In this document: positions 16,598-22,460 of the stretch, in pieces
Layout of the letters: the number at the start of each line of letters is the position of its first letter
Numbering within the stretch: position 1 is the stretch's first letter
Virus record (IMG/VR): IMGVR_UViG_3300024265_000144
Coordinates: 1-35,514 of that record
Strand: one strand, 5' to 3'
From: a virus
Length of the DNA: 35,514 nt
Made by a program: the position numbers and the translations under genes
Notes under the pieces: generated by a model
Database searches by the model: none
Seen by the model: only the letters and a program-made list of their open reading frames with translations
Told to the model about the DNA's origin: nothing

Positions 16598-17284
16598 ATG
16601 GCATTAAAAGCATTTACAAACAACAACTCCGTCGAACTTGACGATGGATCAGGAAACATCATATATATTCCTAAAACATCTTTTGATTTCAACGCAGACG
16701 GAGGAGGACAGTATACCCTTTTCAATAATCACAAGAAAGAGGAAAGTAGATCCGCAGCATTTGGAGATATTACAGATTCAGGAGGAACGCCGATTGGAAC
16801 AGAAGCACAAGTAATAACCTTACTAACGGGTTTTAGCCCGGCCGGGGGAAGCAGTCCGGCGGAATATGCAGAGTTTCACTTAACAACGACACCTGAAGTT
16901 GTTGCTTTGAATGATGACGGTGTAACTTATACCAAAATACCCAATATGGTTCTTCCTATAGGGAATGGTTTTTCTGTAACTACAGGGACATTGAAATATG
17001 AGGGGACAGGAGGTACATTTTTAATTAATGGCGTATCAGATTTAGAAGTAAACAAAGCTACCGGAATATGTTATGCATTGTTCGTTAATGGTTCAGAGGT
17101 TCCCGGTGAAGTAACTCCACATGGGTTTACTAATCAGTCTAAGATTGAGAATATTTCCATTACCGCAATAGGTGTTTTAGCTACAAATGATCTTATAGAA
17201 ATTAGAGCAAGAACAGACGCTTCAGCTATGACTGTGACGATTACAGTTGCAAAACTAGATGTAACATTCTTCCAGGTAGCTTAA
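16598..17284 (+). CDS. Putative receptor-binding protein with C1q/TNF-like C-terminus, 228 aa
   Basis: The N-terminal ~90 residues carry short beta repeats (VELDDGSGNIIYIPK) and a Gly/Pro linker. From about residue 95 the pattern is a jelly-roll of the C1q/TNF type: FHLTTTPEVVAL, then GNGFSVTTGTLKYEGTGGTF, ICYALFVNGSEVPG, and a closing DLIEIRARTDASAMTVTI strand pair. Such heads are common at the tips of phage fibres and bind the host surface. The call rests on the pattern only. Confidence 0.5.
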   Translation: MALKAFTNNNSVELDDGSGNIIYIPKTSFDFNADGGGQYTLFNNHKKEESRSAAFGDITDSGGTPIGTEAQVITLLTGFSPAGGSSPAEYAEFHLTTTPEVVALNDDGVTYTKIPNMVLPIGNGFSVTTGTLKYEGTGGTFLINGVSDLEVNKATGICYALFVNGSEVPGEVTPHGFTNQSKIENISITAIGVLATNDLIEIRARTDASAMTVTITVAKLDVTFFQVA

Positions 17285-17320
17285 TAATAAAGTTCATTAT
17301 ATTTATAAAAAATATAAGAT

Positions 17321-17785
17321 ATGAAAATTGAAAGAAATGATCTAGTAACATTTTATGAAGGGCTACACAACCTCTCTAATCTATGTGGGATTGCTTTTAT
17401 TAACGCTATAAGCCATAACAAACGTAAACTTAAGGCTGAATATAAGACTATCCAAGAAGTACGCTCAGAAGGTTTAAAGAAGTACAACAAAGACCGAATT
17501 GAATTGGCTGAGTCTCATTCAGAGAAGAACGAAGAAGGGGGACCAGTACTTATTTATAAAGAAAACCAAGAGACCTATAAGATAATTGACAACAATTTGT
17601 TCAATGCTGATTTAGCTAAACTTCAAAGCGATCATAAGGAGTCATTCGATGAATTGAATGATTATATGAAGGAAGAAATTGATATTGATGTTTACATGGT
17701 CAAATTGGACAAGGTAGACGAAGGAATAACAGAAGGTCAATACGATGTTATTTACATCATGATTGATGATTCAGAAACAAAATAA
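17321..17785 (+). CDS. Helical hypothetical protein, 154 aa
   Basis: A highly charged, mainly helical protein (VRSEGLKKYNKDRIELAESH, LAKLQSDHKESFDELNDYM) with an acidic end. It has no signal, membrane segment or cysteine motif. It sits between the fibre block and the membrane protein block. A chaperone or assembly factor for the adjacent fibre is possible. Function is unknown. Confidence 0.5.
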   Translation: MKIERNDLVTFYEGLHNLSNLCGIAFINAISHNKRKLKAEYKTIQEVRSEGLKKYNKDRIELAESHSEKNEEGGPVLIYKENQETYKIIDNNLFNADLAKLQSDHKESFDELNDYMKEEIDIDVYMVKLDKVDEGITEGQYDVIYIMIDDSETK

Positions 17786-17796
17786 AAATAAAATAA

Positions 17797-17979
17797 ATGG
17801 CAACAAGAACGGCAACGATTACATCGTCAATTGAAGAACCAAACGGAGAAACAACAACGGTATCAATAACAAGAGACTACGACGATTCAGATGATTTCAA
17901 GTGGGAAGATATAGATTTTGAGTATATTTCAGAATCTAACCCAGGTGGTCCAGTAATGAGACCAAAGAAACCAAGATAA
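17797..17979 (+). CDS. Small acidic protein, 60 aa
   Basis: Starts with a Thr-rich beta stretch (MATRTATITSSIEEPNGETT), continues acidic (DYDDSDDFKWEDIDFEYIS) and ends with a basic proline tail (VMRPKKPR). The gene is close to both neighbours, with one base to the next ATG's upstream base. Function unknown. Confidence 0.5.
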   Translation: MATRTATITSSIEEPNGETTTVSITRDYDDSDDFKWEDIDFEYISESNPGGPVMRPKKPR

Positions 17980-17980
17980 A

Positions 17981-18358
17981 ATGAGTAGTGCGACAGAGAA
18001 GATTACAGCGTTAATAACACTAGCTTTACTAATGATTAACATTGTACCACCTTTGTTTAGAGATAATGAACTGTACTTTGATAACGCATACAATACGGTG
18101 CTTTATTTTTCTCTGTCGTTTGTAGCTATAGCTTTACCTTGGATAACTAAAATGTATAGAATTGTCAAAATACTTTGTTTAGCTGTTGGTGGATGGTTTA
18201 CTTCCGCATTAGCATTTGAAGTGTTTAATTGGTTCGTTCCGGACGTTGTTTTTAACACTATGGCCGACGACTTTTTATACTTGCAATGGGTAATATGTTT
18301 TGTTATAGCTATTTCATTTATTATAACACATGAAGTATGGATCAAGCAGAAGAGATAA
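17981..18358 (+). CDS. Multi-pass membrane protein, 125 aa
   Basis: Three to four hydrophobic segments are visible: residues 9-27 (ALITLALLMINIVPPLF), 42-55 (LYFSLSFVAIALPW), 64-82 (ILCLAVGGWFTSALAFEVF) and 101-115 (WVICFVIAISFIITH). It opens a run of three membrane proteins before the hydrolase gene. A holin or holin-associated function is possible from context, but four spans would be unusual for a holin. It overlaps the next gene by 22 bases. Confidence 0.55.
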   Translation: MSSATEKITALITLALLMINIVPPLFRDNELYFDNAYNTVLYFSLSFVAIALPWITKMYRIVKILCLAVGGWFTSALAFEVFNWFVPDVVFNTMADDFLYLQWVICFVIAISFIITHEVWIKQKR

Positions 18359-18600
18359 GACAACTAATTGAGAGCGCTAAGAGCGGTTATTGGTACCCGA
18401 TAGTATTAATGGCTTCGGTATTTTCTATCATCGTAGCATTGCTGTTAGTTATATGGAACCAAATGATTAGGAACAACAATACTCGACACAAGAAAACGGA
18501 AGACATATTAGAGGAGACAATGAAAAATCAACAACAAATAGCGATTATTGTTAACCGTCACGATGTAGAGATTGAACACCTGAAGAAGTCCACTCAGTGA
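18337..18600 (+). CDS. Holin-like/membrane-anchored coiled-coil protein, 87 aa
   Basis: One membrane span at about residues 19-41 (WYPIVLMASVFSIIVALLLVIW) is followed by a charged coiled coil (ILEETMKNQQQIAIIVNRHD). The topology recalls small phage lysis proteins that combine a span with a helix, though in XhlA-type proteins the span is C-terminal. It overlaps genes on both sides (22 and 4 bases), which points to coordinated lysis-module expression. Confidence 0.5.
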   Translation: MDQAEEIRQLIESAKSGYWYPIVLMASVFSIIVALLLVIWNQMIRNNNTRHKKTEDILEETMKNQQQIAIIVNRHDVEIEHLKKSTQ

Positions 18601-18812
18601 AACTATGGAACTACATAAAGAAATTAATCGAAAGCGATTCTCAAGAGTCCTCAAAGCGTTTTATCGCATTGTTTATCGTTATACTAATAACCTACACAGT
18701 AATACGATTTACAAACACTAAGAACTATATAGACGTACTTGTGATCCTTCGTAATTTCGTGTTGGCACTTGCCGGAGTTGGTGCAGCTATATCGATGTTT
18801 AAAAAGAAGTAG
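18597..18812 (+). CDS. Putative holin, 71 aa, two spans
   Basis: A short protein with two hydrophobic segments, about residues 20-39 (SKRFIALFIVILITYTVIRF) and 46-66 (VLVILRNFVLALAGVGAAIS). A charged N-terminus and a Lys-only C-terminus (MFKKK) flank them. Length, two spans and a basic tail fit a class II holin. It starts in an ATGA overlap with the coiled-coil membrane gene and ends one base before the hydrolase start, matching a holin-endolysin order. Confidence 0.55.
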   Translation: MKLWNYIKKLIESDSQESSKRFIALFIVILITYTVIRFTNTKNYIDVLVILRNFVLALAGVGAAISMFKKK

Positions 18813-18813
18813 T

Positions 18814-19395
18814 ATGTATTATAGATCAGAACATATTGTTGCAATGGCGAGAATGGCTGAAGGTTTCGTCGAGATCCCGAAAGGCTATTGGTTAGCTCCT
18901 ATTCGAACGAACTTAAAGGATCAGAAACCAAACGAATTCAATGACGTAGTACACTTGATGCACGGTGAAAAGAAAGTCATGTCGACAACTTGTACCACCG
19001 TACCAGGATTACCAGCATTGAAAGGAGGGTATAAGAAGTACAACTCTAAGGGTGCTGCGGTTGTTTGTGCTAATGTATGGATGTATGATTCGTTTCAATA
19101 TGGATTACACCGGGGACGAATGAAAGCACTTCGAGCAGTTAAAGCTATATTTACCACACGTGACGGTAATCTAAACAACAAAGCTGAAGAATACGGAAAC
19201 CGTCAATTAGGAATGTGGGCTACGAACTTCCATGCATCTACATACAAGTACCTCGATAAGCTGGTTCGTAAATGGATCGGACATTGGTCCTATGGGTGTA
19301 TCGTTTGTAACAACAGGCAAGAGTATAATAAGATTATCGAGACAGTGGGAAAAGATCCTATTAGCATGGTAATCATTCCAGAATTCAGTGTGTAA
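18814..19395 (+). CDS. Putative endolysin-like cell-wall enzyme, 193 aa
   Basis: The start at 18814 (MYYRSEHIVAMARMAEGF) is chosen because the earlier in-frame Met lies inside the holin gene. Near residues 150-175 the sequence NFHASTYKYLDKLVRKWIGH followed by WSYGCIVCNN has a His-...-SxGC arrangement. It recalls the active site of L,D-transpeptidase/YkuD-like enzymes and of a group of phage endolysins with 'H..T...wS.GC.v'. A GLHRG motif lies near residue 105. Placed right after a holin and before spanin-like genes, a peptidoglycan-acting enzyme is likely. The exact reaction is uncertain. Confidence 0.55.
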   Translation: MYYRSEHIVAMARMAEGFVEIPKGYWLAPIRTNLKDQKPNEFNDVVHLMHGEKKVMSTTCTTVPGLPALKGGYKKYNSKGAAVVCANVWMYDSFQYGLHRGRMKALRAVKAIFTTRDGNLNNKAEEYGNRQLGMWATNFHASTYKYLDKLVRKWIGHWSYGCIVCNNRQEYNKIIETVGKDPISMVIIPEFSV

Positions 19396-19664
19396 TGAAA
19401 GAACTAATTACAGCAAAGAGTGTATTCGTCGTTTTAATAACGATTTACTGCGTCTCAGTAACAGAACGTAGACTTAACGTAGAATATAACCATTCAGAAG
19501 AGATCGTGCAGCACGAACGAGATAAAGCGACAATGCAGGATAACATTAATAGTCTAACCAATAAAATATACAAGTATGAAATTGACAGGATTAAAAAGAA
19601 TGCTAGCGTTGATACTATGTCTAACGATGGCCTCGATAGTGAATGGTCAGACATCCACAGATAG
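19395..19664 (+). CDS. Inner-membrane spanin-like protein, 89 aa
   Basis: An N-terminal membrane anchor (SVFVVLITIYCVSV, about residues 9-22) is followed by a charged coiled coil (EEIVQHERDKATMQDNINSL). This is the layout of Rz-type i-spanins, which connect inner and outer membranes in the last step of Gram-negative lysis. It follows the hydrolase in a TAATG overlap, and a second frame starts inside it at 19576. Identification is by topology and position, as spanins have little sequence conservation. Confidence 0.5.
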   Translation: MKELITAKSVFVVLITIYCVSVTERRLNVEYNHSEEIVQHERDKATMQDNINSLTNKIYKYEIDRIKKNASVDTMSNDGLDSEWSDIHR

Positions 19665-19938
19665 TGTAACGATAACACGTAAAGCTCAACGTAGCTGCAT
19701 TAAGTGGTATTACGATAGCAAGTTTAAGGACTCGGTTATCGTGTATAAGGATTCGATTATACTTACTCAGTCACAGTTTATAGAGTTGTCCGATCAACGA
19801 ATACACCGTATGAACGACGAAATAAACGAAGCACGGGAAGAGTCTGTAAAGGATAGGAAACGATTGAAACGAACAAGAATCATTGCATGGGGAGCGGGTA
19901 TATTGGCAGGGGTTCTCACATTGTCATTATTTATTTAA
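19576..19938 (+). CDS. Spanin partner-like protein, signal peptide plus C-terminal span, 120 aa
   Basis: It starts inside the previous gene in the +1 frame (89-base overlap), as Rz/Rz1 pairs do. An N-terminal signal peptide (MKLTGLKRMLALILCLTMAS, cleavage probably before the Gln at residue 25) is followed by a coiled-coil ectodomain (IHRMNDEINEAREESVKDRK) and a C-terminal span (IIAWGAGILAGVLTLSLFI). The Cys at residue 15 is not in a good lipobox, so it may not be a lipoprotein. The C-terminal anchor makes it closer to a unimolecular spanin than to an o-spanin. Confidence 0.5.
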   Translation: MKLTGLKRMLALILCLTMASIVNGQTSTDSVTITRKAQRSCIKWYYDSKFKDSVIVYKDSIILTQSQFIELSDQRIHRMNDEINEAREESVKDRKRLKRTRIIAWGAGILAGVLTLSLFI

Positions 19939-19956
19939 GAAATATTTGTATCTTCG
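19920..19956 (+). promoter_or_regulatory. Putative promoter of a small RNA
   Basis: TATCTTCG at 19949-19956 is one base from the Bacteroidetes -7 box TAnnTTTG. An ATTG at 19920-19923 could serve as -33, but the 25-base spacer is long. It lies directly after the lysis genes and before a folded 75-base stretch with a terminator. Confidence 0.4.
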
Positions 19957-19959
19957 CTT

Positions 19960-20030
19960 ACCGACCGTTCTGGTTGGGATGTAGTTTTTAAGTTAGGTAC
20001 TAAGGGGAGGTTTCATGATCTCCCTTTTTT
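19960..20030 (+). ncRNA. Candidate small RNA, about 70 nt
   Basis: The stretch between the -7 box at 19949 and the terminator has no ORF. It holds a 5' hairpin (CCGACC 19961-19966 with GGTTGG 19972-19977, loop GTTCT), a single-stranded middle and a terminator hairpin. This is a standard small-RNA layout. Alternatively it is the 3' untranslated end of the lysis transcript. Confidence 0.45.
20004..20030 (+). terminator. Rho-independent terminator
   Basis: GGGAGGT at 20005-20011 pairs with ATCTCCC at 20018-20024 (one G-U), followed by six T. It ends the late lysis transcript and/or the candidate small RNA before the early promoter at 20038. Confidence 0.9.
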
Positions 20031-20037
20031 AATACTA

Positions 20038-20094
20038 TTTGGTTTATATTAAAATATATTAGTATATTGCGGTCATAACTTAAAAATATACATT
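20038..20094 (+). promoter_or_regulatory. Conserved promoter-leader module, copy A
   Basis: TTTG at 20038-20041, a 21-base spacer containing TTTATATTAAAATATATTA, and TATATTGC at 20063-20070 match the Bacteroidetes promoter. The leader AACTTAAAAATATACATTATG is shared with copies at 23683, 27178 and 35110. Confidence 0.75.
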
Positions 20095-20349
20095 ATGGAA
20101 TTCAAAGGAACAGAAGGAGAATGGAAAGACCAGTACGGAATATCGGGTATTCTGATATTAGACCTCGATAATAATTTAGTAGCAAAGGTTTATAATGAAG
20201 AAGACGCAAAGCTAATTATAGCAGCACAAGACTTGTTAGAGGCTTTACAGGAATTGGTTGCAGATGTAGACGGAAACACACTCGACGACGCCCAATTCAA
20301 CGCAATGGAAAAAGCAAAAACAGCAATCAATAAATCACTAAACCAATAG
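20095..20349 (+). CDS. Small early protein of the 'LLEALQ' type, 84 aa
   Basis: Contains EEDAKLIIAAQDLLEALQEL near residues 41-60. It closely follows the 'eAnAkLIaaApdLLeALq.l' pattern found in many small phage proteins of unknown function. The N-terminal half (EFKGTEGEWKDQYGISGILI) is a beta hairpin that usually precedes it. It is the first gene behind the conserved promoter at 20038, so it is likely early. Confidence 0.7.
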   Translation: MEFKGTEGEWKDQYGISGILILDLDNNLVAKVYNEEDAKLIIAAQDLLEALQELVADVDGNTLDDAQFNAMEKAKTAINKSLNQ

Positions 20350-20351
20350 TC

Positions 20352-20669
20352 ATGAAAGGATTAAATTCACGCGTAGTACTAACCTATTCTAAAATGGAAG
20401 GTAAAGGAAACGAAACCTGGTTCAACATAACATCTGACCACGGATTGTATATAGAGGAACAAAGTATCGGTGTCGTTTACCACGAAGACGAACAAGCAGC
20501 CGAATCAATTGCCAACCACATAATATGTATTCCACAAATGGTCGTAGCTATAGAGGCTTATAACAAGCTGAAGAATGCTGGGATATTGGAGCCGTCAGAA
20601 TTCGAAACGATGTCAACGGATCTACAGGAGAAAATGAAAGCAGCATATACAAAGTTGTACGGTGAGTAA
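20352..20669 (+). CDS. Hypothetical early protein, 105 aa
   Basis: Starts two bases after the preceding stop. It has a beta-rich first half (LNSRVVLTYSKMEGKGNETW) and a helical second half (ICIPQMVVAIEAYNKLKNAG) that loosely echoes the AA-rich 'LLEA' helix of the upstream gene. A shared fold is possible. It overlaps the next gene by eight bases. Function unknown. Confidence 0.6.
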   Translation: MKGLNSRVVLTYSKMEGKGNETWFNITSDHGLYIEEQSIGVVYHEDEQAAESIANHIICIPQMVVAIEAYNKLKNAGILEPSEFETMSTDLQEKMKAAYTKLYGE

Positions 20670-20952
20670 CACAGTTAAACAACATACCGAGGACCAGATT
20701 AGACATGACTTGTTAGATGGTCGATTAGCGACGAAGCAGATAGCACTAAAGTACGATGTTACGATGTATACTGTTAATCGTTTGATGAGTGACATCTGTC
20801 ATAATGTTTATAGGCATCCGGTAGGTGTTTATGGTGATATGAGTAAGACTTCGTCGTATTGGACGGAAGACGAAATGCTCAGCTCACCTTTTTACAATGC
20901 AACAAACCGAGAAAAAATAACCCCGATCAGAGAAGATTGGAAATTATATTAG
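20662..20952 (+). CDS. Small putative helix-turn-helix protein, 96 aa, GTG start
   Basis: The start is GTG at 20662, inside the end of the previous gene. Residues 9-40 (TEDQIRHDLLDGRLATKQIA followed by LKYDVTMYTVNRLM) read as a helix-turn-helix of the 'iA.kygvs..tV.r.m' type, so DNA binding is likely. The second half is polar with no motif. As an early-region HTH it is a candidate transcription regulator. Confidence 0.55.
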   Translation: MSNTVKQHTEDQIRHDLLDGRLATKQIALKYDVTMYTVNRLMSDICHNVYRHPVGVYGDMSKTSSYWTEDEMLSSPFYNATNREKITPIREDWKLY

Positions 20953-20956
20953 AATT

Positions 20957-21169
20957 ATGGAAAAGACAATTGAAGAATGGTATCAAGATTTACCGCAATA
21001 TGTGCGTGAAAAAGCAATTAAGAACGCTAGGACTCAAAATATGACTCCTACATTGGGATTAACGGTTGAAGATTTACAGAGTGCGTTAATTTGTGGTTTT
21101 TCATGGGGGAACTCACCAGAAGAACATGACTATTGGCAAGATCAACATAATAAGTTGTTTGGTGATTAA
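20957..21169 (+). CDS. Small hypothetical protein, 70 aa
   Basis: An acidic helical protein (MEKTIEEWYQDLPQYVREKA, then TPTLGLTVEDLQSALICGF) ending with HDYWQDQHNKLFGD. The 'W...LP.y.rekA..n' start is seen in small phage proteins of unknown function. Its last codons overlap the putative -33 box (21158-21161) of the structured RNA locus, so its 3' end also carries control sequence. Confidence 0.6.
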   Translation: MEKTIEEWYQDLPQYVREKAIKNARTQNMTPTLGLTVEDLQSALICGFSWGNSPEEHDYWQDQHNKLFGD

Positions 21170-21188
21170 ATAATTATTCGTATTATTG
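21158..21188 (+). promoter_or_regulatory. Putative promoter of the structured RNA locus
   Basis: TTTG at 21158-21161, a 19-base spacer and TATTATTG at 21181-21188 match the Bacteroidetes -33/-7 consensus at 11 of 12 defined positions. The expected start is near 21193, just before the first stem. Confidence 0.65.
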
Positions 21189-21192
21189 TACC

Positions 21193-21305
21193 GTTAGTTC
21201 TGACGAAAGTCATATTCGACACTAACCAGACATAAGGATATTAGCTTTTGATTAAGCAATTCAATATAGAAGGTTTACGAGGTCGAATACGTAAGCCTTT
21301 TTTTT
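21193..21305 (+). ncRNA. Structured small RNA, about 110 nt, with own promoter and terminator
   Basis: There is no ORF of note. Stem 1: GTTAGT 21193-21198 with ACTAAC 21221-21226. Inside it, TGAC 21201-21204 pairs with GTCA 21209-21212 around a GAAA tetraloop (GNRA). After a mostly unpaired middle (21227-21270) comes a 9-bp terminator stem. A promoter lies upstream and a strong terminator downstream, so it is an independent transcription unit. I do not recognise the class. Confidence 0.65.
21271..21305 (+). terminator. Strong rho-independent terminator
   Basis: AGGTTTACG at 21271-21279 pairs with CGTAAGCCT at 21290-21298 (one G-U), loop of ten bases, followed by a run of T to 21305. Confidence 0.9.
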
Positions 21306-21308
21306 ATG

Positions 21309-21600
21309 GGCGATAATTGAATCTTAGTTATCGCCTATATCACACAGAACTTTCTGGTTACTCATACAGACAACAAGGCTAATAACTTGTACCTAATTTT
21401 GGCTCAGTGAGGGCGTGTTTAAGGAGGTGTATGAGCGATGATAGTAGGAATACTATTCTGTCTTCGTGACAGGCTGATGACGAGAGCGGCTCGATGGTCG
21501 AAGTAAGTCAGGGGTTCGTTAGTTGTCACTTCTATTATGTAGTAGTGGCTTATTAGCGAAGCTGTTTCTAAGAACAACTAATAATCAAAGTAAGTAACCA
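21309..21600 (+). ncRNA. Large folded RNA region, class unknown
   Basis: A gene-free stretch dense in complementary arms, listed in order. GGCGATAA 21309-21316 with TTATCGCC 21328-21335. A closing helix TGGTTACT 21355-21362 with AGTAACCA 21593-21600. ACAAG 21373-21377 with CTTGT 21386-21390. GCTCA 21402-21406 with TGAGC 21432-21436. ATAGTA/TACTAT 21441-21456 around a GGAA (GNRA) loop. CTGTC/GACAG 21458-21472. CTGA 21474-21477 with TCAG 21508-21511 enclosing CGAG/CTCG 21481-21493. A three-way junction GTTAGTTGT 21518-21526 with ACAACTAAT 21574-21582, holding hairpins at 21527-21547 and 21549-21572. So many compact helices argue for a functional RNA. The pairs were found by eye, with no energy calculation. 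No promoter of its own is clear, so it may come from read-through. Confidence 0.6.
21431..21469 (+). other. Possible 12-codon ORF behind a perfect Shine-Dalgarno
   Basis: AAGGAGGTGT at 21421-21430 directly precedes ATG at 21431, which opens MSDDSRNTILSS and a TGA. A full AGGAGG is out of place in a genome whose other starts are A-rich. The spacing is short (about three bases) and the site lies in an RNA fold, so it may be structural rather than translated. Confidence 0.25.
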
Positions 21601-21636
21601 TTATAGTAAGTAAGTAGTTAATTAATAATATAAGTT

Positions 21637-21825
21637 ATGGAGTGGATAAGTATAGAAGACAGATTGCCGGAGTTTGGCACGGACGTATTGGTGTTTGACG
21701 AGGTGCCTAATATGGTATTATCGGCCATATTGAACGATGGTGTTTGGGTTGATACTTTTGATGAATTTGAGTTAGAGACTGTGACTCATTGGTCCGAATT
21801 ACCAGAACCACCAAAAACGAAGTAA
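21637..21825 (+). CDS. DUF551-type protein, 62 aa
   Basis: Begins MEWISIEDRLPEFGTDVLVF and ends THWSELPEPPKTK. The 'W.si.drLPe.g..Vlv' start and 'THW.pLPePP' end are the hallmarks of the DUF551 family, small proteins found throughout phages and prophages with no known role. Length is typical. It is the first gene after the RNA region and is tightly followed by the replication genes. Confidence 0.85.
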   Translation: MEWISIEDRLPEFGTDVLVFDEVPNMVLSAILNDGVWVDTFDEFELETVTHWSELPEPPKTK

Positions 21826-21827
21826 GC

Positions 21828-22460
21828 ATGAAAAGTAAATACACAGTAATACCAGATAAGATCTTAACTGATATTCACGAAGTACAGACACTAGGATTAA
21901 TAGTAATCTTATTATCCGGTAAGTATGATGATATAGAGAAGGAACGGCTTTCGTCGACTTTAGGAATGAGTAAAACGGCTTTCACGAAGTCCTGGAAGCA
22001 ACTAACCGATTTAGGGTATATCGTCGAGTCTAACGAAGGCTACCAAGTTTTCGATACACCAGACCCATTATACAACCATACGAACAGCACGCAGGACTTA
22101 TTCAACGAAGAACAACCAACTGAACAGATTGCTATTGTAAAAGACAATAGTCAAAACGATTTAAAAGAAGAATCTTTCAATAGGTTTTGGGACTTGTACG
22201 GAAAAAAGGGTACTAGAAAGAAGGCTTTATCTAAATGGATGAAACTGTCCAAACCACAAATCGATAAGTGTTTTGAGTTGGTAGGGCCTTACATTCTGTC
22301 CACTCCGGATAGACAATACCGTAAAGGATGTGAGTCATGGTTACACAATGAATGTTGGAATGACGAAGTTGATTTGCCGAAGGTTGACAAACGAACCGAA
22401 AGCCTAGGCAAAGGGTATAACCATATAATGGACCAAGTACGTAAAGCCGAAGAATCATGA
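21828..22460 (+). CDS. Replication initiation/replisome organiser protein, 210 aa
   Basis: The start at 21828 (MKSKYTVIPDKILTDIHEVQ) is preferred over an upstream Met inside the DUF551 gene. The N-terminal ~80 residues form a winged-helix domain (RLSSTLGMSKTAFTKSWKQL, then TDLGYIVESNEGYQV). The C-terminal ~80 residues have the 'F..FWdlYgkK..rkkAl.kWmkL' pattern followed by RQYRKGCESWLHNECWNDE, typical of phage O/DnaD-like organisers. These bind the origin and load the helicase, whose gene overlaps by four bases. The phage origin may lie in or near this gene, but I see no clear iterons. Confidence 0.75.
   Translation: MKSKYTVIPDKILTDIHEVQTLGLIVILLSGKYDDIEKERLSSTLGMSKTAFTKSWKQLTDLGYIVESNEGYQVFDTPDPLYNHTNSTQDLFNEEQPTEQIAIVKDNSQNDLKEESFNRFWDLYGKKGTRKKALSKWMKLSKPQIDKCFELVGPYILSTPDRQYRKGCESWLHNECWNDEVDLPKVDKRTESLGKGYNHIMDQVRKAEES

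Noticed and set aside
20859-21044. 61-codon frame overlapping the HTH-like gene and the 70-aa gene
   Set aside because: It spans two better supported genes in another frame and has no recognisable content.
21474-21503. Hammerhead-like CTGATGA followed by a stem (CGAG/CTCG)
   Set aside because: The GAAA that must follow stem II is missing (ATGG instead), and no matching UH cleavage site or stem I/III pairing is seen.
21511-21525. GGGGTTCG in the RNA region as tRNA or tmRNA T-arm
   Set aside because: No acceptor stem, CCA end or tag-reading frame could be matched.
21600-21636. Repeated TAAGTAAGTAG near the folded RNA as a microsatellite or iteron origin
   Set aside because: Only two to three imperfect GTAA units, too few to call an iteron array.
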